This document shows positions 45,538-54,412 of a stretch of 64,000 nucleotides of DNA, in pieces. Origin of the DNA: Pelosinus propionicus DSM 13327 (GTDB taxonomy: Bacteria; Bacillota; Negativicutes; DSM-13327); NCBI RefSeq assembly GCF_900114615.1, contig NZ_FOTS01000001.1:1-64000 (forward strand), read 5' to 3'. Under the pieces are notes generated by a model that was not told the DNA's origin, searched no databases, and was given only the letters and a program-made list of their open reading frames with translations. Both the position numbers and the translations under genes were made by a program. How positions within the stretch are numbered: position 1 is the first letter of the stretch; each line of letters opens with the position of its first letter.

Positions 45538-46563
45538 ATGAAAAGAAACTGGAAAGGACTTATGATGGCAACGCTCTTAGCAGGGGCATTGGTAGCTGGA
45601 TGTTCTAGCTCGACACCACCTGCTGCAGATGCAAACAAAGGTGGTAAAAATTTAATTGGTGTCGCAATCTATAAATTTGATGACACTTTTATGAGTGGTG
45701 TACGAAGTGCCATCTCCAAGGCTGCTGAAGGAAAAGCTCAATTGGAAATTGTTGATAGCCAAAACTCCCAACCAACCCAAAACGATAAAGTTGATTTATT
45801 TATTAACAAAAAAGCAAAAGCTCTTGCCATTAATCCGGTTGATCGTAATGCGGCAGGTGTAATTATTGATAAAGCAAAAACTGCAAATATCCCCGTAGTG
45901 TTCTTGAATCGTGAACCTTTGCCAGAAGATATGAAAAAGTGGGATAAGGTATATTATGTTGGTGCTAAAGCTGAACAGTCTGGAATTATGGAAGGTCAGT
46001 TAGTAGTTGACTATTTTAAAGCCCACCCTACCAAAGATGGAGTCATCCGATATGTTATGTTAAAGGGTGAGCCAGGTCACCAAGATGCTGAAATGCGTAC
46101 TAAATTTGCTATTAAAGCAATTGAAGATGCTGGCTTAAAAGTTGAAAAAGTTGCTGAAGATACCGCCATGTGGGATCGTGTAAAAGGCCAAGAAAAAATG
46201 GCAGCTTTCCTAGCAGCTCATGGGGATAAAATTGATGTTGTACTTGCAAATAATGATGATATGGCTTTAGGTGCTATTGAGGCATTAAAAGCTAAGGGAT
46301 ATTTTAAAGACGGAAAATTCATGCCTGTAGTTGGTGTTGATGCTACTGCTCCTGCATTAAAAGCTTTGGAAGAGGGCACACTTTATGGTACGGTTTTAAA
46401 TGATGCAAATAATCAAGGAAAAGCTACTTTCAATCTTACTGATGTATTAGCTCAAGGACAGACTCCGACTAAAGAAAATACTGGTTATACGATTACAGAT
46501 GGCAAGTATGTCTGGATTGATTATAAAAAAATTACGAAAGAAAATATGAACGAAGCCAAATAA
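45538..46563 (+). CDS. mglB: Galactose/glucose ABC transporter substrate-binding lipoprotein
   Basis: 341 residues. Lipoprotein signal peptide ending LVAGCSS, with Cys near 22 as lipid site. Periplasmic-binding protein type 1 fold: VAIYKFDDTFMSGVR, ALAINPVDRNAAG, VFLNREP, ANNDDMALGAIEAL, VVGVDATAPALKALEEG. These match MglB sugar-contact regions. First of the mglBAC set. Confidence 0.92.
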   Translation: MKRNWKGLMMATLLAGALVAGCSSSTPPAADANKGGKNLIGVAIYKFDDTFMSGVRSAISKAAEGKAQLEIVDSQNSQPTQNDKVDLFINKKAKALAINPVDRNAAGVIIDKAKTANIPVVFLNREPLPEDMKKWDKVYYVGAKAEQSGIMEGQLVVDYFKAHPTKDGVIRYVMLKGEPGHQDAEMRTKFAIKAIEDAGLKVEKVAEDTAMWDRVKGQEKMAAFLAAHGDKIDVVLANNDDMALGAIEALKAKGYFKDGKFMPVVGVDATAPALKALEEGTLYGTVLNDANNQGKATFNLTDVLAQGQTPTKENTGYTITDGKYVWIDYKKITKENMNEAK

Positions 46564-46591
46564 AAATCTTCTTTTGGGATCGGAAAATTTA

Positions 46592-46635
46592 AAAATGGCA
46601 AGGGGTAATGTATTTTGAGTTTCCCTTGCCATTTT
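46592..46635 (+). terminator. Hairpin between mglB and mglA
   Basis: AAAATGGCAAGGG and CCCTTGCCATTTT arms with an 18-base loop. It probably stops part of the transcripts or protects the mglB 3' end, giving more binding protein than transporter. Confidence 0.6.
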
Positions 46636-46687
46636 ACTTACTAATGGATAGTAAAATTGCCTTTGAGAGAAAGAGAGGCGCTTAATA

Positions 46688-48205
46688 ATGGCAGAAATTG
46701 AATTCTTACTTGAGATGAATAACATTTCTAAAGAGTTTCCAGGTGTTAAAGCACTTGATGACGTAACACTTAAAGTTAGACCTGGTACTGTACACGCTCT
46801 TATGGGAGAAAATGGTGCAGGCAAGTCAACGCTAATGAAATGTCTTTTTGGAATTTACCAGCAAGATGCTGGTGAAATTATCTTAAATCAGCAAAAACTA
46901 GAAATACATAATTCTAAAGATGCATTGAATTATGGTATATCCATGATTCATCAAGAATTGCATCCTGTTCCTCATCGAGATGTAATGGAAAATGTATGGT
47001 TAGGACGTTTTCCTATGACTGGTTTTGGTCCCTTTCAATTTGTAGACCATAAAAAAATGTATGCGGATACTACTGCCTTATTTCAACAATTGGAAATTGA
47101 TATTGACCCTAATGCATTAGTTAAAACCTTATCGGTATCGAAAGTGCAGTCTATCGAAATTGCTAAAGCTGTATCCTTTAATTCGAAAATTATTGTGATG
47201 GATGAACCGACATCTTCTTTGACTGGTAATGAGGTGGAACAGTTATTTAAGATTATACGTGACTTACGAAAAAGAGGAGTTTCGATCATTTATATATCTC
47301 ATAAAATGGAAGAAATTCTCCAAATATCAGATGATGTTACGATTATGCGAGATGGCAAATATATTGGTACCTGGAATGCCTCAGAACTGACTACAGACTT
47401 GATTATCTCTAAGATGGTGGGACGTGATCTCACCCAACGATTTCCAGAGCGCAGCAATGTACCGGGTGAAGTGGTCTTGCGAGTAGAAAATCTAACATCA
47501 CCGAATCCTCGATCTTTTAAAAATATTACATTTGATCTTCGAAAAGGCGAAGTCCTTGGAATTAGCGGACTTGTAGGTGCTCAGCGTACGGAGCTGGTAG
47601 AAGCAATTTTTGGACTGCGTACCATAGCAGAAGGTAAATTTATTTTAAATGGAAAAGAGGTTACAATTAAGACGCCTGCGGATGCAAAAAAATATAAAAT
47701 TGCTTTACTTACGGAAGAACGTCGTGTTACAGGGATTTTTCCGGTCCTACCTGTGGTTGAAAATACAGCGATTGCTGATCTAAATGCTTACCAAACATCT
47801 TATTTCTTTCTTAACGAGAAAAAGATGAAAGAAGATACAGTGAAGAGTGTTGAAAAGCTTAGAATAAAAACTCCCTCGATAAAGGAACTAATTAAGAATC
47901 TGTCTGGTGGGAATCAGCAAAAAGTTTTAATTGGACGCTGGTTGCTTACAGATCCGGATATATTGCTTCTTGATGAGCCAACTCGCGGTATCGATGTTGG
48001 TGCAAAATTTGAGATTTATACGATTATTACAGAGCTTGCCAAGCAAGGGAAGAGCATCATCATGATATCTTCTGAAATGCCTGAAATCTTAGGTATGTCT
48101 GATCGGATCATGGTAATGTGTGAGGGAAGGCTTACGGGTATATTGGATCAAAAGAATGCTACGGAACGAGAAATTATGCGTCATGCAACCTTATATTTGG
48201 CGTGA
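46688..48205 (+). CDS. mglA: Galactose/methylgalactoside ABC transporter ATPase
   Basis: 505 residues with two ATPase domains. First: MGENGAGKSTLMKCL Walker A, SVSKVQSIEIAKAV signature, IVMDEPTSSL. Second starts near 260, with LSGGNQQKVLIGRWL and LLLDEPTRGIDVGAK; its Walker A is degenerate (GLVGAQRTELVE), as is usual for this family. Partner of MglC. Confidence 0.94.
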   Translation: MAEIEFLLEMNNISKEFPGVKALDDVTLKVRPGTVHALMGENGAGKSTLMKCLFGIYQQDAGEIILNQQKLEIHNSKDALNYGISMIHQELHPVPHRDVMENVWLGRFPMTGFGPFQFVDHKKMYADTTALFQQLEIDIDPNALVKTLSVSKVQSIEIAKAVSFNSKIIVMDEPTSSLTGNEVEQLFKIIRDLRKRGVSIIYISHKMEEILQISDDVTIMRDGKYIGTWNASELTTDLIISKMVGRDLTQRFPERSNVPGEVVLRVENLTSPNPRSFKNITFDLRKGEVLGISGLVGAQRTELVEAIFGLRTIAEGKFILNGKEVTIKTPADAKKYKIALLTEERRVTGIFPVLPVVENTAIADLNAYQTSYFFLNEKKMKEDTVKSVEKLRIKTPSIKELIKNLSGGNQQKVLIGRWLLTDPDILLLDEPTRGIDVGAKFEIYTIITELAKQGKSIIMISSEMPEILGMSDRIMVMCEGRLTGILDQKNATEREIMRHATLYLA

Positions 48206-48221
48206 AAAAGGAGGTTAAAAA

Positions 48222-49235
48222 ATGAACTTTGATACGAAAAAATTGAATGAATTCTTTTTGCAATATGCAATCTATGGTGTTCTAATTGTTCTTATCATAG
48301 CAATTGCCATCTATAATTCAAATTTTTTATCAATAAATACCTTGCGTGATATTCTAATGCAGTCTTCCACTCGGGTAATCATTGCTCTTGGTGCTGGCTT
48401 TGTATTGATAACTGCAGGGGTTGATCTTTCCGCTGGACGTGTAGTAGGTCTGGCTGCAGTATTATCCGGTTCCATGCTGCAAATTGCAGACTACTCGCGA
48501 AGGTTTTTTCCAAATCTGCCTGATTTGCCAATTTGGATACCCATTCTCGTAGCTGTTATCGGCGGTCTTATTGTAGGTATACTCAATGGGTGGATTGTAG
48601 CTAAATTTAGTGTACCTCCCTTCATTGCAACATTAGGTACCTACGTTATGGTTTATGGTGTTAATTCGATTTATTTTGATATGAAGCCAAATGAATCACA
48701 GCCAATTGGTGGCTTAAGACCTGATTTTACAATCATCGGCTCGGGTTCAATTGGTAGTGGTCCCTATGCGATTCCCTATATCGTGCTGATAGCCCTGATC
48801 GTAGCTTTTGTTGTTTGGGTAATCTTCAACAAAACAAAGCTGGGGAAAAATATGTATGCCATTGGCGGTAATATTAATGCTGCAAAAGTTTCGGGAATTA
48901 ATGTTGGTCTTAATCTGATTATGATCTATGCAATTGCCGGAGCCCTTTATGGTTTTGCTGGTGTGTTGGAAGCTGCAAGAACAGGTGGTGCGACTAACAA
49001 TTATGGTAATATGTATGAGTTAGATGCAATTGCCGCTTGTGTAGTAGGTGGTGTTTCTACAACTGGCGGTATTGGCACAGTGCCAGGCATATTGGTAGGA
49101 GTAGTAATTTTTACTGTTATAAACTATGGTTTAACCTTTGTTGGAATGAACCCTTATTGGCAGCTTATAATAAAAGGTCTCATTATTGTCTCAGCGGTTG
49201 CAGTGGACATTCGAAAATATATTTCCAGAACCTAA
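48222..49235 (+). CDS. mglC: Galactose/methylgalactoside ABC transporter permease
   Basis: 337 residues with about ten hydrophobic segments. Conserved ITAGVDLSAGRVVGLAAVL near 68 and the GVSTTGGIGTVPGILVGV segment near the C-terminus fit the BPD_transp_2 sugar permeases. It starts 16 bases after mglA. Confidence 0.94.
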   Translation: MNFDTKKLNEFFLQYAIYGVLIVLIIAIAIYNSNFLSINTLRDILMQSSTRVIIALGAGFVLITAGVDLSAGRVVGLAAVLSGSMLQIADYSRRFFPNLPDLPIWIPILVAVIGGLIVGILNGWIVAKFSVPPFIATLGTYVMVYGVNSIYFDMKPNESQPIGGLRPDFTIIGSGSIGSGPYAIPYIVLIALIVAFVVWVIFNKTKLGKNMYAIGGNINAAKVSGINVGLNLIMIYAIAGALYGFAGVLEAARTGGATNNYGNMYELDAIAACVVGGVSTTGGIGTVPGILVGVVIFTVINYGLTFVGMNPYWQLIIKGLIIVSAVAVDIRKYISRT

Positions 49236-49329
49236 GGAAAAACGCTGTTCATTCTTTAAAGATGAGACTTTTTGTGTCGTTGTGGTTCTATGTATTGCCT
49301 TCAAATAACGAATCAATGTTTTTCCATCA

Positions 49330-49370
49330 AAAAATAAAGTGGCTGCCAATTGGTAGCCACTTTATTTTTT
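49330..49370 (+). terminator. Terminator of mglBAC
   Basis: AAAATAAAGTGGCT..CCAATTGG..AGCCACTTTATTTTTT hairpin with a T-run. Confidence 0.85.
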
Positions 49371-49397
49371 GATTGTATCTTATTTATTTCAGATTTA

Positions 49398-49694
49398 TCA
49401 AAAGGGATTAAAGGAAAAAAAGCTGGAATTTGAATTAGTATAAAGAACTTTCAGTCTTCGCTTTTTGGTTATTGGAGTGTGCTTAGAGTAGTTGTACAGC
49501 AATTCAGTTGTTATTTCAGGATAGTGTGTACCGTCTGGTCTTTTGATTTGATCATCTACCATCCATTTTTTTATATCTGATAGAGTAAATTGGGTAGGTA
49601 GCATTTCAGCATCAACTGCTAATTTCATATCCTCAATTAAAGATGCTTCACACAATAAAAGAGTCTCGTTTTCTTTGCCCTGGTTTAATTCCAT
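49398..49694 (-). CDS. Hypothetical protein, 98 residues
   Basis: Good ribosome site AAGAAGGAG before ATG 49694. The protein is soluble and acidic at the N-terminus, ending in a basic, Ser/Phe-rich tail. A middle segment (TLSDIKKWMVDDQIKRPDG) is protein-like. I do not recognise a family. The flanking 49695-50033 holds nothing I can support. Confidence 0.5.
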   Translation of the reverse strand: MELNQGKENETLLLCEASLIEDMKLAVDAEMLPTQFTLSDIKKWMVDDQIKRPDGTHYPEITTELLYNYSKHTPITKKRRLKVLYTNSNSSFFSFNPF

Positions 49695-50033
49695 AATATG
49701 AATTCTCCTTCTTTATAATGGTTCTTTTATTATAAATGATACGAATATTACCATCTTTATATATTGCAATATTTTTGCAGCTATCGAATAAAGAGTAGAG
49801 TCTAGTATAATAACAATTCTAAAAAAATATAAGGTCGGACATAAGGTATGCAGGATACTTCTCTTTTATTTGCGAATAGTAAAGAAATGATGATATGAAT
49901 CATTATTGTATTCATTTAAACTTCTTCTTTCATTATTCTACATTGTTATTTGAAGATAGTAAACATGCTAGCTAAAATTTTGCAGGTATGATTATAAAGA
50001 AGCAGAAAGCCACTTTTAAGGAGGAATTTAGTT

Positions 50034-50546
50034 TTGTTGATACCGTGGGAAATTGTAGTGGAGGATAGTGAAGAGGCACGTAACTTTGTAGAAAGTTTAT
50101 TGGAGGTTGCGGCTAGCGATCCTCTTATTCTGAGTGAAATTATGCGAGGGGTATTGTACGAAGATCCTTGTATTAAGATGCAAGCTGCTTCTATGGTAGA
50201 AAAAGTGACACGTGTTCGTCCTTTATTTTTGACGCCTTATAGAAGAGTGTTACTTAATGAATTCTCGAAGATCAATCAGCCTGGAGTACGCCGGGAAGTT
50301 GCTGTGCTCTATGGGCGCATGATGTGGGACGCATGGGAGATGAAACAAGTGGTTGTATTGCTTAGTCAATGGATTGAGACACAAGAAGATGAGGATATTG
50401 TTAAGAATTCCATTGATTCTCTTCATAAATTGGCTATGCAAAAGGAATGGATTTTTCCTAAGTTTAGGGACTGTCTGGCAGATGCTATAAAGCATGGTAA
50501 TCCTGGTATCAGTAATTTCGCAAATGAATTACTTCATCGCATATAG
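50034..50546 (+). CDS. HEAT-repeat-like protein
   Basis: 170 residues, TTG start with AAGGAGG upstream. Helical throughout, with repeated helix pairs such as DPCIKMQAASMVEKVTR, INQPGVRREVAVLYGRMMW and DEDIVKNSIDSLHKLA that look like HEAT/armadillo repeats. It is probably an adaptor for protein binding. It lies immediately before the nitrogenase-like block but carries no copy of the block's leader motif, so a link is only positional. Confidence 0.6.
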   Translation: MLIPWEIVVEDSEEARNFVESLLEVAASDPLILSEIMRGVLYEDPCIKMQAASMVEKVTRVRPLFLTPYRRVLLNEFSKINQPGVRREVAVLYGRMMWDAWEMKQVVVLLSQWIETQEDEDIVKNSIDSLHKLAMQKEWIFPKFRDCLADAIKHGNPGISNFANELLHRI

Positions 50547-50605
50547 CAACTATTTTTAGCAGTAGATGGAAGTCTTAAAGCGGTTTAGTTCTTTAGATAA
50601 AAAAA

Positions 50606-50634
50606 TTGACTATTAGAAAGTTTTATGTTAGAGT
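50606..50634 (+). promoter_or_regulatory. Possible promoter for the first nitrogenase-like operon
   Basis: TTGACT at 50606-50611, a 17-base spacer and TAGAGT at 50629-50634. A start near 50641 would place leader motif 1 at the very 5' end of the transcript. Confidence 0.45.
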
Positions 50635-50656
50635 AAAACCAAAAATTAGTGTCGTG

Positions 50657-50718
50657 TGGCTGATCAGGAGACTGAAGGCAAAGAAAATGGATTATTTTCT
50701 TTGTCTTCAGTCTTTTTT
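50657..50718 (+). promoter_or_regulatory. Leader motif 1: CTGA-hairpin-AAGGC with terminator
   Basis: CTGA at 50660-50663, a small stem CAG/CTG with loop GAGA, then AAGGC. A 19-bp terminator stem starts inside the motif (GACTGAAGGCAAAG..) and ends in TTTTTT. The upstream hairpin and the terminator compete for the bases GACTGAAGGC. One of six related copies in this block. Confidence 0.75.
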
Positions 50719-50821
50719 ATCAGAAAGATTTGATTCAAACCGTATTTTTCTTGTATTTACATATTAGATTTGCTGATGGCCATAGAACTTTTAATAATAT
50801 TTTAGAAGAGGAGGATACATG

Positions 50822-52309
50822 ATGAGTTATTTTTTGCTGAAAGAACCGCCAAGACGGGAACATCGCTTAAATGCATGCATTGCCAGTGGTGGGACCTTAT
50901 CGGATATGAAGAATCGGAAAATGAGATGTTGTGTACCAGATGGAGAGAGGACATTTACCCAAAATAATATCTGCTTATTGCTACCAGCCTTAGGAATGAT
51001 GAATAGCATACCGAATAGTGTGGTGCTAATGCATGGAGCAGTGGGATGCGGATCTTCTTCTCATGGTGGAAATGTAGGGGTTCGAGCTGGAAATAATCAC
51101 CGCTGGGGTGTGATTAAAGATGGCACATGGCTTTCTACAGCTTTAAATGAGAGCGATGTAATCTGCGGGGGTGAAGAGAAATTAGAAGCTGCTATTCGCG
51201 AAATTGATGAACATTATAAGCCCATGATTATCTTTGTTGTAGCTGGCTGTGTTCCAGGGATTATCGGTGATGACGTTGATGGTGTTGCTCAGCGTATTCA
51301 ATCTGAGGTGTCTGCTAATATTCTTCCAGTACATTGTGAAGGATTTAAAACAAAGATTTGGGCTACAGCCTATGATGCGGTGTATCATGCTATTGGCAGG
51401 GTCATGCTGCAGGATACATCTAAAAATATAGCTTTAAAAAAGCCGGAAAAGCCTACCGTAAATCTTATGAATGTTTCTTCTATGGGTCGGGTAGATGAAG
51501 TTGAATTGGAACGATTATTACGTGCTTTAGGATTAGAGGTTAATATCTTTCCCGTATTTTCTAAACCTGAGAAAATGTATGCCATGACCCATGCAGATCT
51601 TTCGATTAGCACATGTCCCACTCATGATGATTACTTATTAAAACACTTGCAAGAAAAATATGGGATTCCTTTTGTGTTAAAACATATGCCGATCGGTATC
51701 GGCAATACAAGTGAATGGCTAAGAAATGTAGCTGCCTTTTTTCAACTAGAAAATCAGGTAGAAAAAATTATTGCAGAAGAAGAAGCAGAGTTAGAAACAG
51801 CACTGCAAGAATTTAAAGAATTTTTTAGAGGTAAAAAAGTTTTTGTTAGTGCTGGAGAATTCCGGGCATTGGCCACTGCTATCTTATTAGCGGAACTTGG
51901 CTTTGAAGTAGTGGCGGTCCGGTCTTTTCATCATGATGAATTTGCTGATTCCGAATACGAGAAATTAAGTAAGATTACGGCAAAGGATTTCCCTTTAAAT
52001 ATTGCAAACTGCCAGCCCTTTGAAGAGGCGAATCTCATACGCCGTGTAAAACCCGATCTTTTTCTTGGGCATATGAATGGTAATTCTACAGCCGCAAAAT
52101 TGGGGATTGCAACGAATGTAATTTATAATGTCGGACTGCAGTTCATTGGTTATCAGGGAGCCTATCAGCTAGCCCGCCGTTTATACAGGCAACTAACCAA
52201 CCCGGGATTTAATCAAAATATTAGTAAATGGGTACAGCTTCCCTATTCTGAAGATTGGTATCAACAAGATCCATTTGCACATATCAAACAATCGGAAGGG
52301 GAAGTCTAA
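50822..52309 (+). CDS. Nitrogenase-like alpha-type protein 1 (NifE-like)
   Basis: 495 residues from ATG 50822, 7 bases after GAGGAGG. Oxidoreductase/nitrogenase component 1 fold. Cluster-type cysteines are at about 51, 76 (HGAVGC) and 143 (AGCVPGIIGDDVDG), spaced 25 and 67 as in NifD/NifE. The cofactor Cys is retained near 265 in STCPTHDDYLLKHLQEKYG. The position aligned with the NifD cofactor His is Asn (IYNVGLQFIGYQG), as in NifE. I infer a cofactor scaffold role with the beta-type protein downstream. Extra Cys near 19 and 36-37 are shared with alpha 2. The stop overlaps the next ATG by one base. Confidence 0.85.
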   Translation: MSYFLLKEPPRREHRLNACIASGGTLSDMKNRKMRCCVPDGERTFTQNNICLLLPALGMMNSIPNSVVLMHGAVGCGSSSHGGNVGVRAGNNHRWGVIKDGTWLSTALNESDVICGGEEKLEAAIREIDEHYKPMIIFVVAGCVPGIIGDDVDGVAQRIQSEVSANILPVHCEGFKTKIWATAYDAVYHAIGRVMLQDTSKNIALKKPEKPTVNLMNVSSMGRVDEVELERLLRALGLEVNIFPVFSKPEKMYAMTHADLSISTCPTHDDYLLKHLQEKYGIPFVLKHMPIGIGNTSEWLRNVAAFFQLENQVEKIIAEEEAELETALQEFKEFFRGKKVFVSAGEFRALATAILLAELGFEVVAVRSFHHDEFADSEYEKLSKITAKDFPLNIANCQPFEEANLIRRVKPDLFLGHMNGNSTAAKLGIATNVIYNVGLQFIGYQGAYQLARRLYRQLTNPGFNQNISKWVQLPYSEDWYQQDPFAHIKQSEGEV

Positions 52310-53655
52310 TGAAACATTTTATTGAAAGACCACGATTTACTTGTGCCTTAGGAGGTGCCATCGCGACAGTTACGGCTTTGCCGCGAGCAGTACATATATT
52401 ACATGCTCCTCCTGGTTGTGCTGGGAACACGGCTTGGACGCAGATGGGAGGATGTGGACTTCAGGTAGGCGGATATTGCGGCGGTATTAGTATACCTGGG
52501 ACGAATGTTCAAGAACGAGAAGTTGTTTTTGGTGGCTCAGATCGACTTGAAGAACAGATTCAAAATACGCTGAAAGTAATGGATGCTGACTTGTATGTCG
52601 TCTTAACGAGCTGTGTGGCAGAGATTATTGGTGATGATGTGGATTCTGTCATAGCTCCTTTTCAAAATGATGAAACCCAAATTATCTCTGCTGAGACAGG
52701 GGGCTTTAAGGGCAATTCATACCTAGGATATGAAATTGTTCTTGAAAGCATTTTAAAGAATTATGTCACTCGTGGTGAAGCAACTGTTAAAGGCAGGGTC
52801 AATCTATGGGGTATTGCTCCATCTTTTGATGTCTTTTGGCGAGGTAATTTAGAAGGATTACGCCAGCTTTTAAGCAGATTGGGATTGGAAGTAAACACAT
52901 TCTTTACAGTGGATGATCATCTTGATGGAATTCGTCAGGCAAGCAGTGCCCAGCTCAATATCGTTGTTTCCGATGTATTAGGCTGGCAAGCTGCCGAAAT
53001 TAGCCAGGAACTACATGGAATACCTTATCTAGTGAGTCCCTTGCCGATTGGACCTAGTGCGAGTGATTTGTTTCTGCGAAGGGTTGGTGAAGCGTTAAGT
53101 CTAAGGGAGGCTTTGATTGAAGAGGTTATTACTACTGAAAATCAACGCTATTATAAACTGCTTGAACCTCTTACTGATTGCTACAATGATATGGATCTGC
53201 AGCGATATGCAGCTGTTGTGGGAGACTCTAATTATGCAACGGCCATTACTGCCTTTCTTGAAAATGATTTTGGATGGTTGCCACAGGTGATTGTTATTAC
53301 GGATACATTAATCGAGGAACAACAGGAGCGCATCATAAATCGATTATCGAGTCTGAAGTCAGGACGTATACCTAAAATTATCTTCAAAGGTGATTCGACA
53401 GATATTGCAAAATGTATTAAAGATCATTGGGAAGGTAGCAAAACGCAATATGGAAAATATGTAAATGCATTATCTCCTGCATTTGTTGTCGGCAGCTCAT
53501 TAGATCGGCCATTGGCACAGGAGTTAGGTGCTGCGCATTTGAGTATTAGTTTTCCAGTATCCAATAGAGCCGTAATTGACAGAGGTTATACTGGCTACCA
53601 GGGCGGTTTGCGGCTGATTGAGGATCTAATTAGTGCCATTATCGTAAATCGATAG
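52309..53655 (+). CDS. Nitrogenase-like beta-type protein 1 (NifN/K-like)
   Basis: 448 residues, lacking the N-terminal extension of NifK. Cysteines at 12 (RFTCALGGA), 37 (HAPPGC) and 102 (LTSCVAEIIGDDVDS) match cluster ligands of NifK/NifN. Cys 57 is also shared with beta 2. Conserved AETGGFKGNSYLGYE and the C-terminal GAAHLSISFPVSNR / GYTGYQGGLRLIED are present. Its start overlaps the alpha 1 stop codon, so the two are made together as a heteromer. Whether this pair is scaffold or enzyme is judged from alpha 1 (Asn in place of His). Confidence 0.85.
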   Translation: MKHFIERPRFTCALGGAIATVTALPRAVHILHAPPGCAGNTAWTQMGGCGLQVGGYCGGISIPGTNVQEREVVFGGSDRLEEQIQNTLKVMDADLYVVLTSCVAEIIGDDVDSVIAPFQNDETQIISAETGGFKGNSYLGYEIVLESILKNYVTRGEATVKGRVNLWGIAPSFDVFWRGNLEGLRQLLSRLGLEVNTFFTVDDHLDGIRQASSAQLNIVVSDVLGWQAAEISQELHGIPYLVSPLPIGPSASDLFLRRVGEALSLREALIEEVITTENQRYYKLLEPLTDCYNDMDLQRYAAVVGDSNYATAITAFLENDFGWLPQVIVITDTLIEEQQERIINRLSSLKSGRIPKIIFKGDSTDIAKCIKDHWEGSKTQYGKYVNALSPAFVVGSSLDRPLAQELGAAHLSISFPVSNRAVIDRGYTGYQGGLRLIEDLISAIIVNR

Positions 53656-53728
53656 AAGAGAAATGTTAATACGGCTAAATTTGTGTTTAAATAACACATC
53701 TTTTTCTCCAGCTGTATCGTAGGTCATA

Positions 53729-53796
53729 GTGCTGATTAGGTGAAACCTAAAGGCAAAGAAGTTTCCTTTTTGGGAAAGCTCTTTGCCTTTTTTATT
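53729..53796 (+). promoter_or_regulatory. Leader motif 2: CTGA-hairpin-AAGGC with terminator
   Basis: CTGA at 53732-53735, stem TAGG/CCTA with loop TGAAA, then AAAGGCAAAGA, which opens a terminator closed by TCTTTGCCTTTTTT. Upstream I see no strong promoter, so it may act on readthrough from the alpha1-beta1 genes. Confidence 0.75.
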
Positions 53797-53837
53797 TTAT
53801 GAATATAAAAATTGCCCTTAAATTAGGAGGAATTTGC

Positions 53838-54209
53838 ATGTCGAAATGCCTTAGCAAGGAACCTAATTCAACCGAATCTCAACCAATTCAAGTATTAGAA
53901 ATTATTAATTATTTTTTACATACGGCTTATACTGGATTTTTGATCGTATCGGTACAAGATGGATATGTTGTTAAAATGGAGAAAACAGAAAGATTTACAA
54001 TTACAGCCAAGAGTCGCCAAGGAAGTTATGTGAAAATTGAGAAGCCTAAAGAGGAACATCCTCTTTGCGTACGGATATTAACAGAACTGCAAGATATTCG
54101 TTATGGTCAGCTGATCATTCGTTTAGATAGTGGGCAAGTGGATCATTTGGAGAAAACAGAAAAAAGACGCATCCATGAATTTGAAGGAATTGATGGAGCG
54201 GGCATATAA
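53838..54209 (+). CDS. Tandem DUF2292 (YezD-like) protein
   Basis: 123 residues from ATG 53838 after AGGAGG. Two copies of a short domain: IINYFLHTAYTGFLIVSVQD with VVKMEKTERF (about 18-58), and ILTELQDIRYGQLIIRLDSG with VDHLEKTEKRRI (about 78-117). DUF2292 proteins usually have one copy; I recall them next to sulfur-assimilation genes, consistent with this context. The function is unknown. Confidence 0.7.
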   Translation: MSKCLSKEPNSTESQPIQVLEIINYFLHTAYTGFLIVSVQDGYVVKMEKTERFTITAKSRQGSYVKIEKPKEEHPLCVRILTELQDIRYGQLIIRLDSGQVDHLEKTEKRRIHEFEGIDGAGI

Positions 54210-54262
54210 AGGAGGCTTTCTGGGATAGACATGAGAGACGGCTTTAGGAGGTTGGGAGTAAC

Positions 54263-54382
54263 GTGTCTAATGATAAAAAAAGCACCGAATCTAATTGTTA
54301 AATTACAGATGAGCATGTATTATCAGGAATGGCAATTTTGGATCACTATGCTTATGATGCGGGTACAATTGATATTAGTTAA
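54263..54382 (+). pseudogene. Possible small ORF interrupted by an in-frame TAA
   Basis: GTG 54263, about 10 bases after AGGAGG, opens VSNDKKSTESNC, then TAA at 54299-54301, then ITDEHVLSGMAILDHYAYDA and six more codons to TAA at 54380. The second half is protein-like. It may be a decayed small gene between the DUF2292 and NifB genes. A functional 12-residue peptide or a chance frame are alternatives. Confidence 0.3.
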
Positions 54383-54412
54383 ATATACAGTAAAAGTAAA
54401 TGAGGTGATACA

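Noticed and set aside
50657-50718. Reading the repeated leader motif as a hammerhead ribozyme, because of CTGA followed by a stem
   Set aside because: The hammerhead core needs CUGANGA, a stem, then GAAA and a third helix with a cleavage site. The AGGC that follows and the absence of a third helix do not fit.
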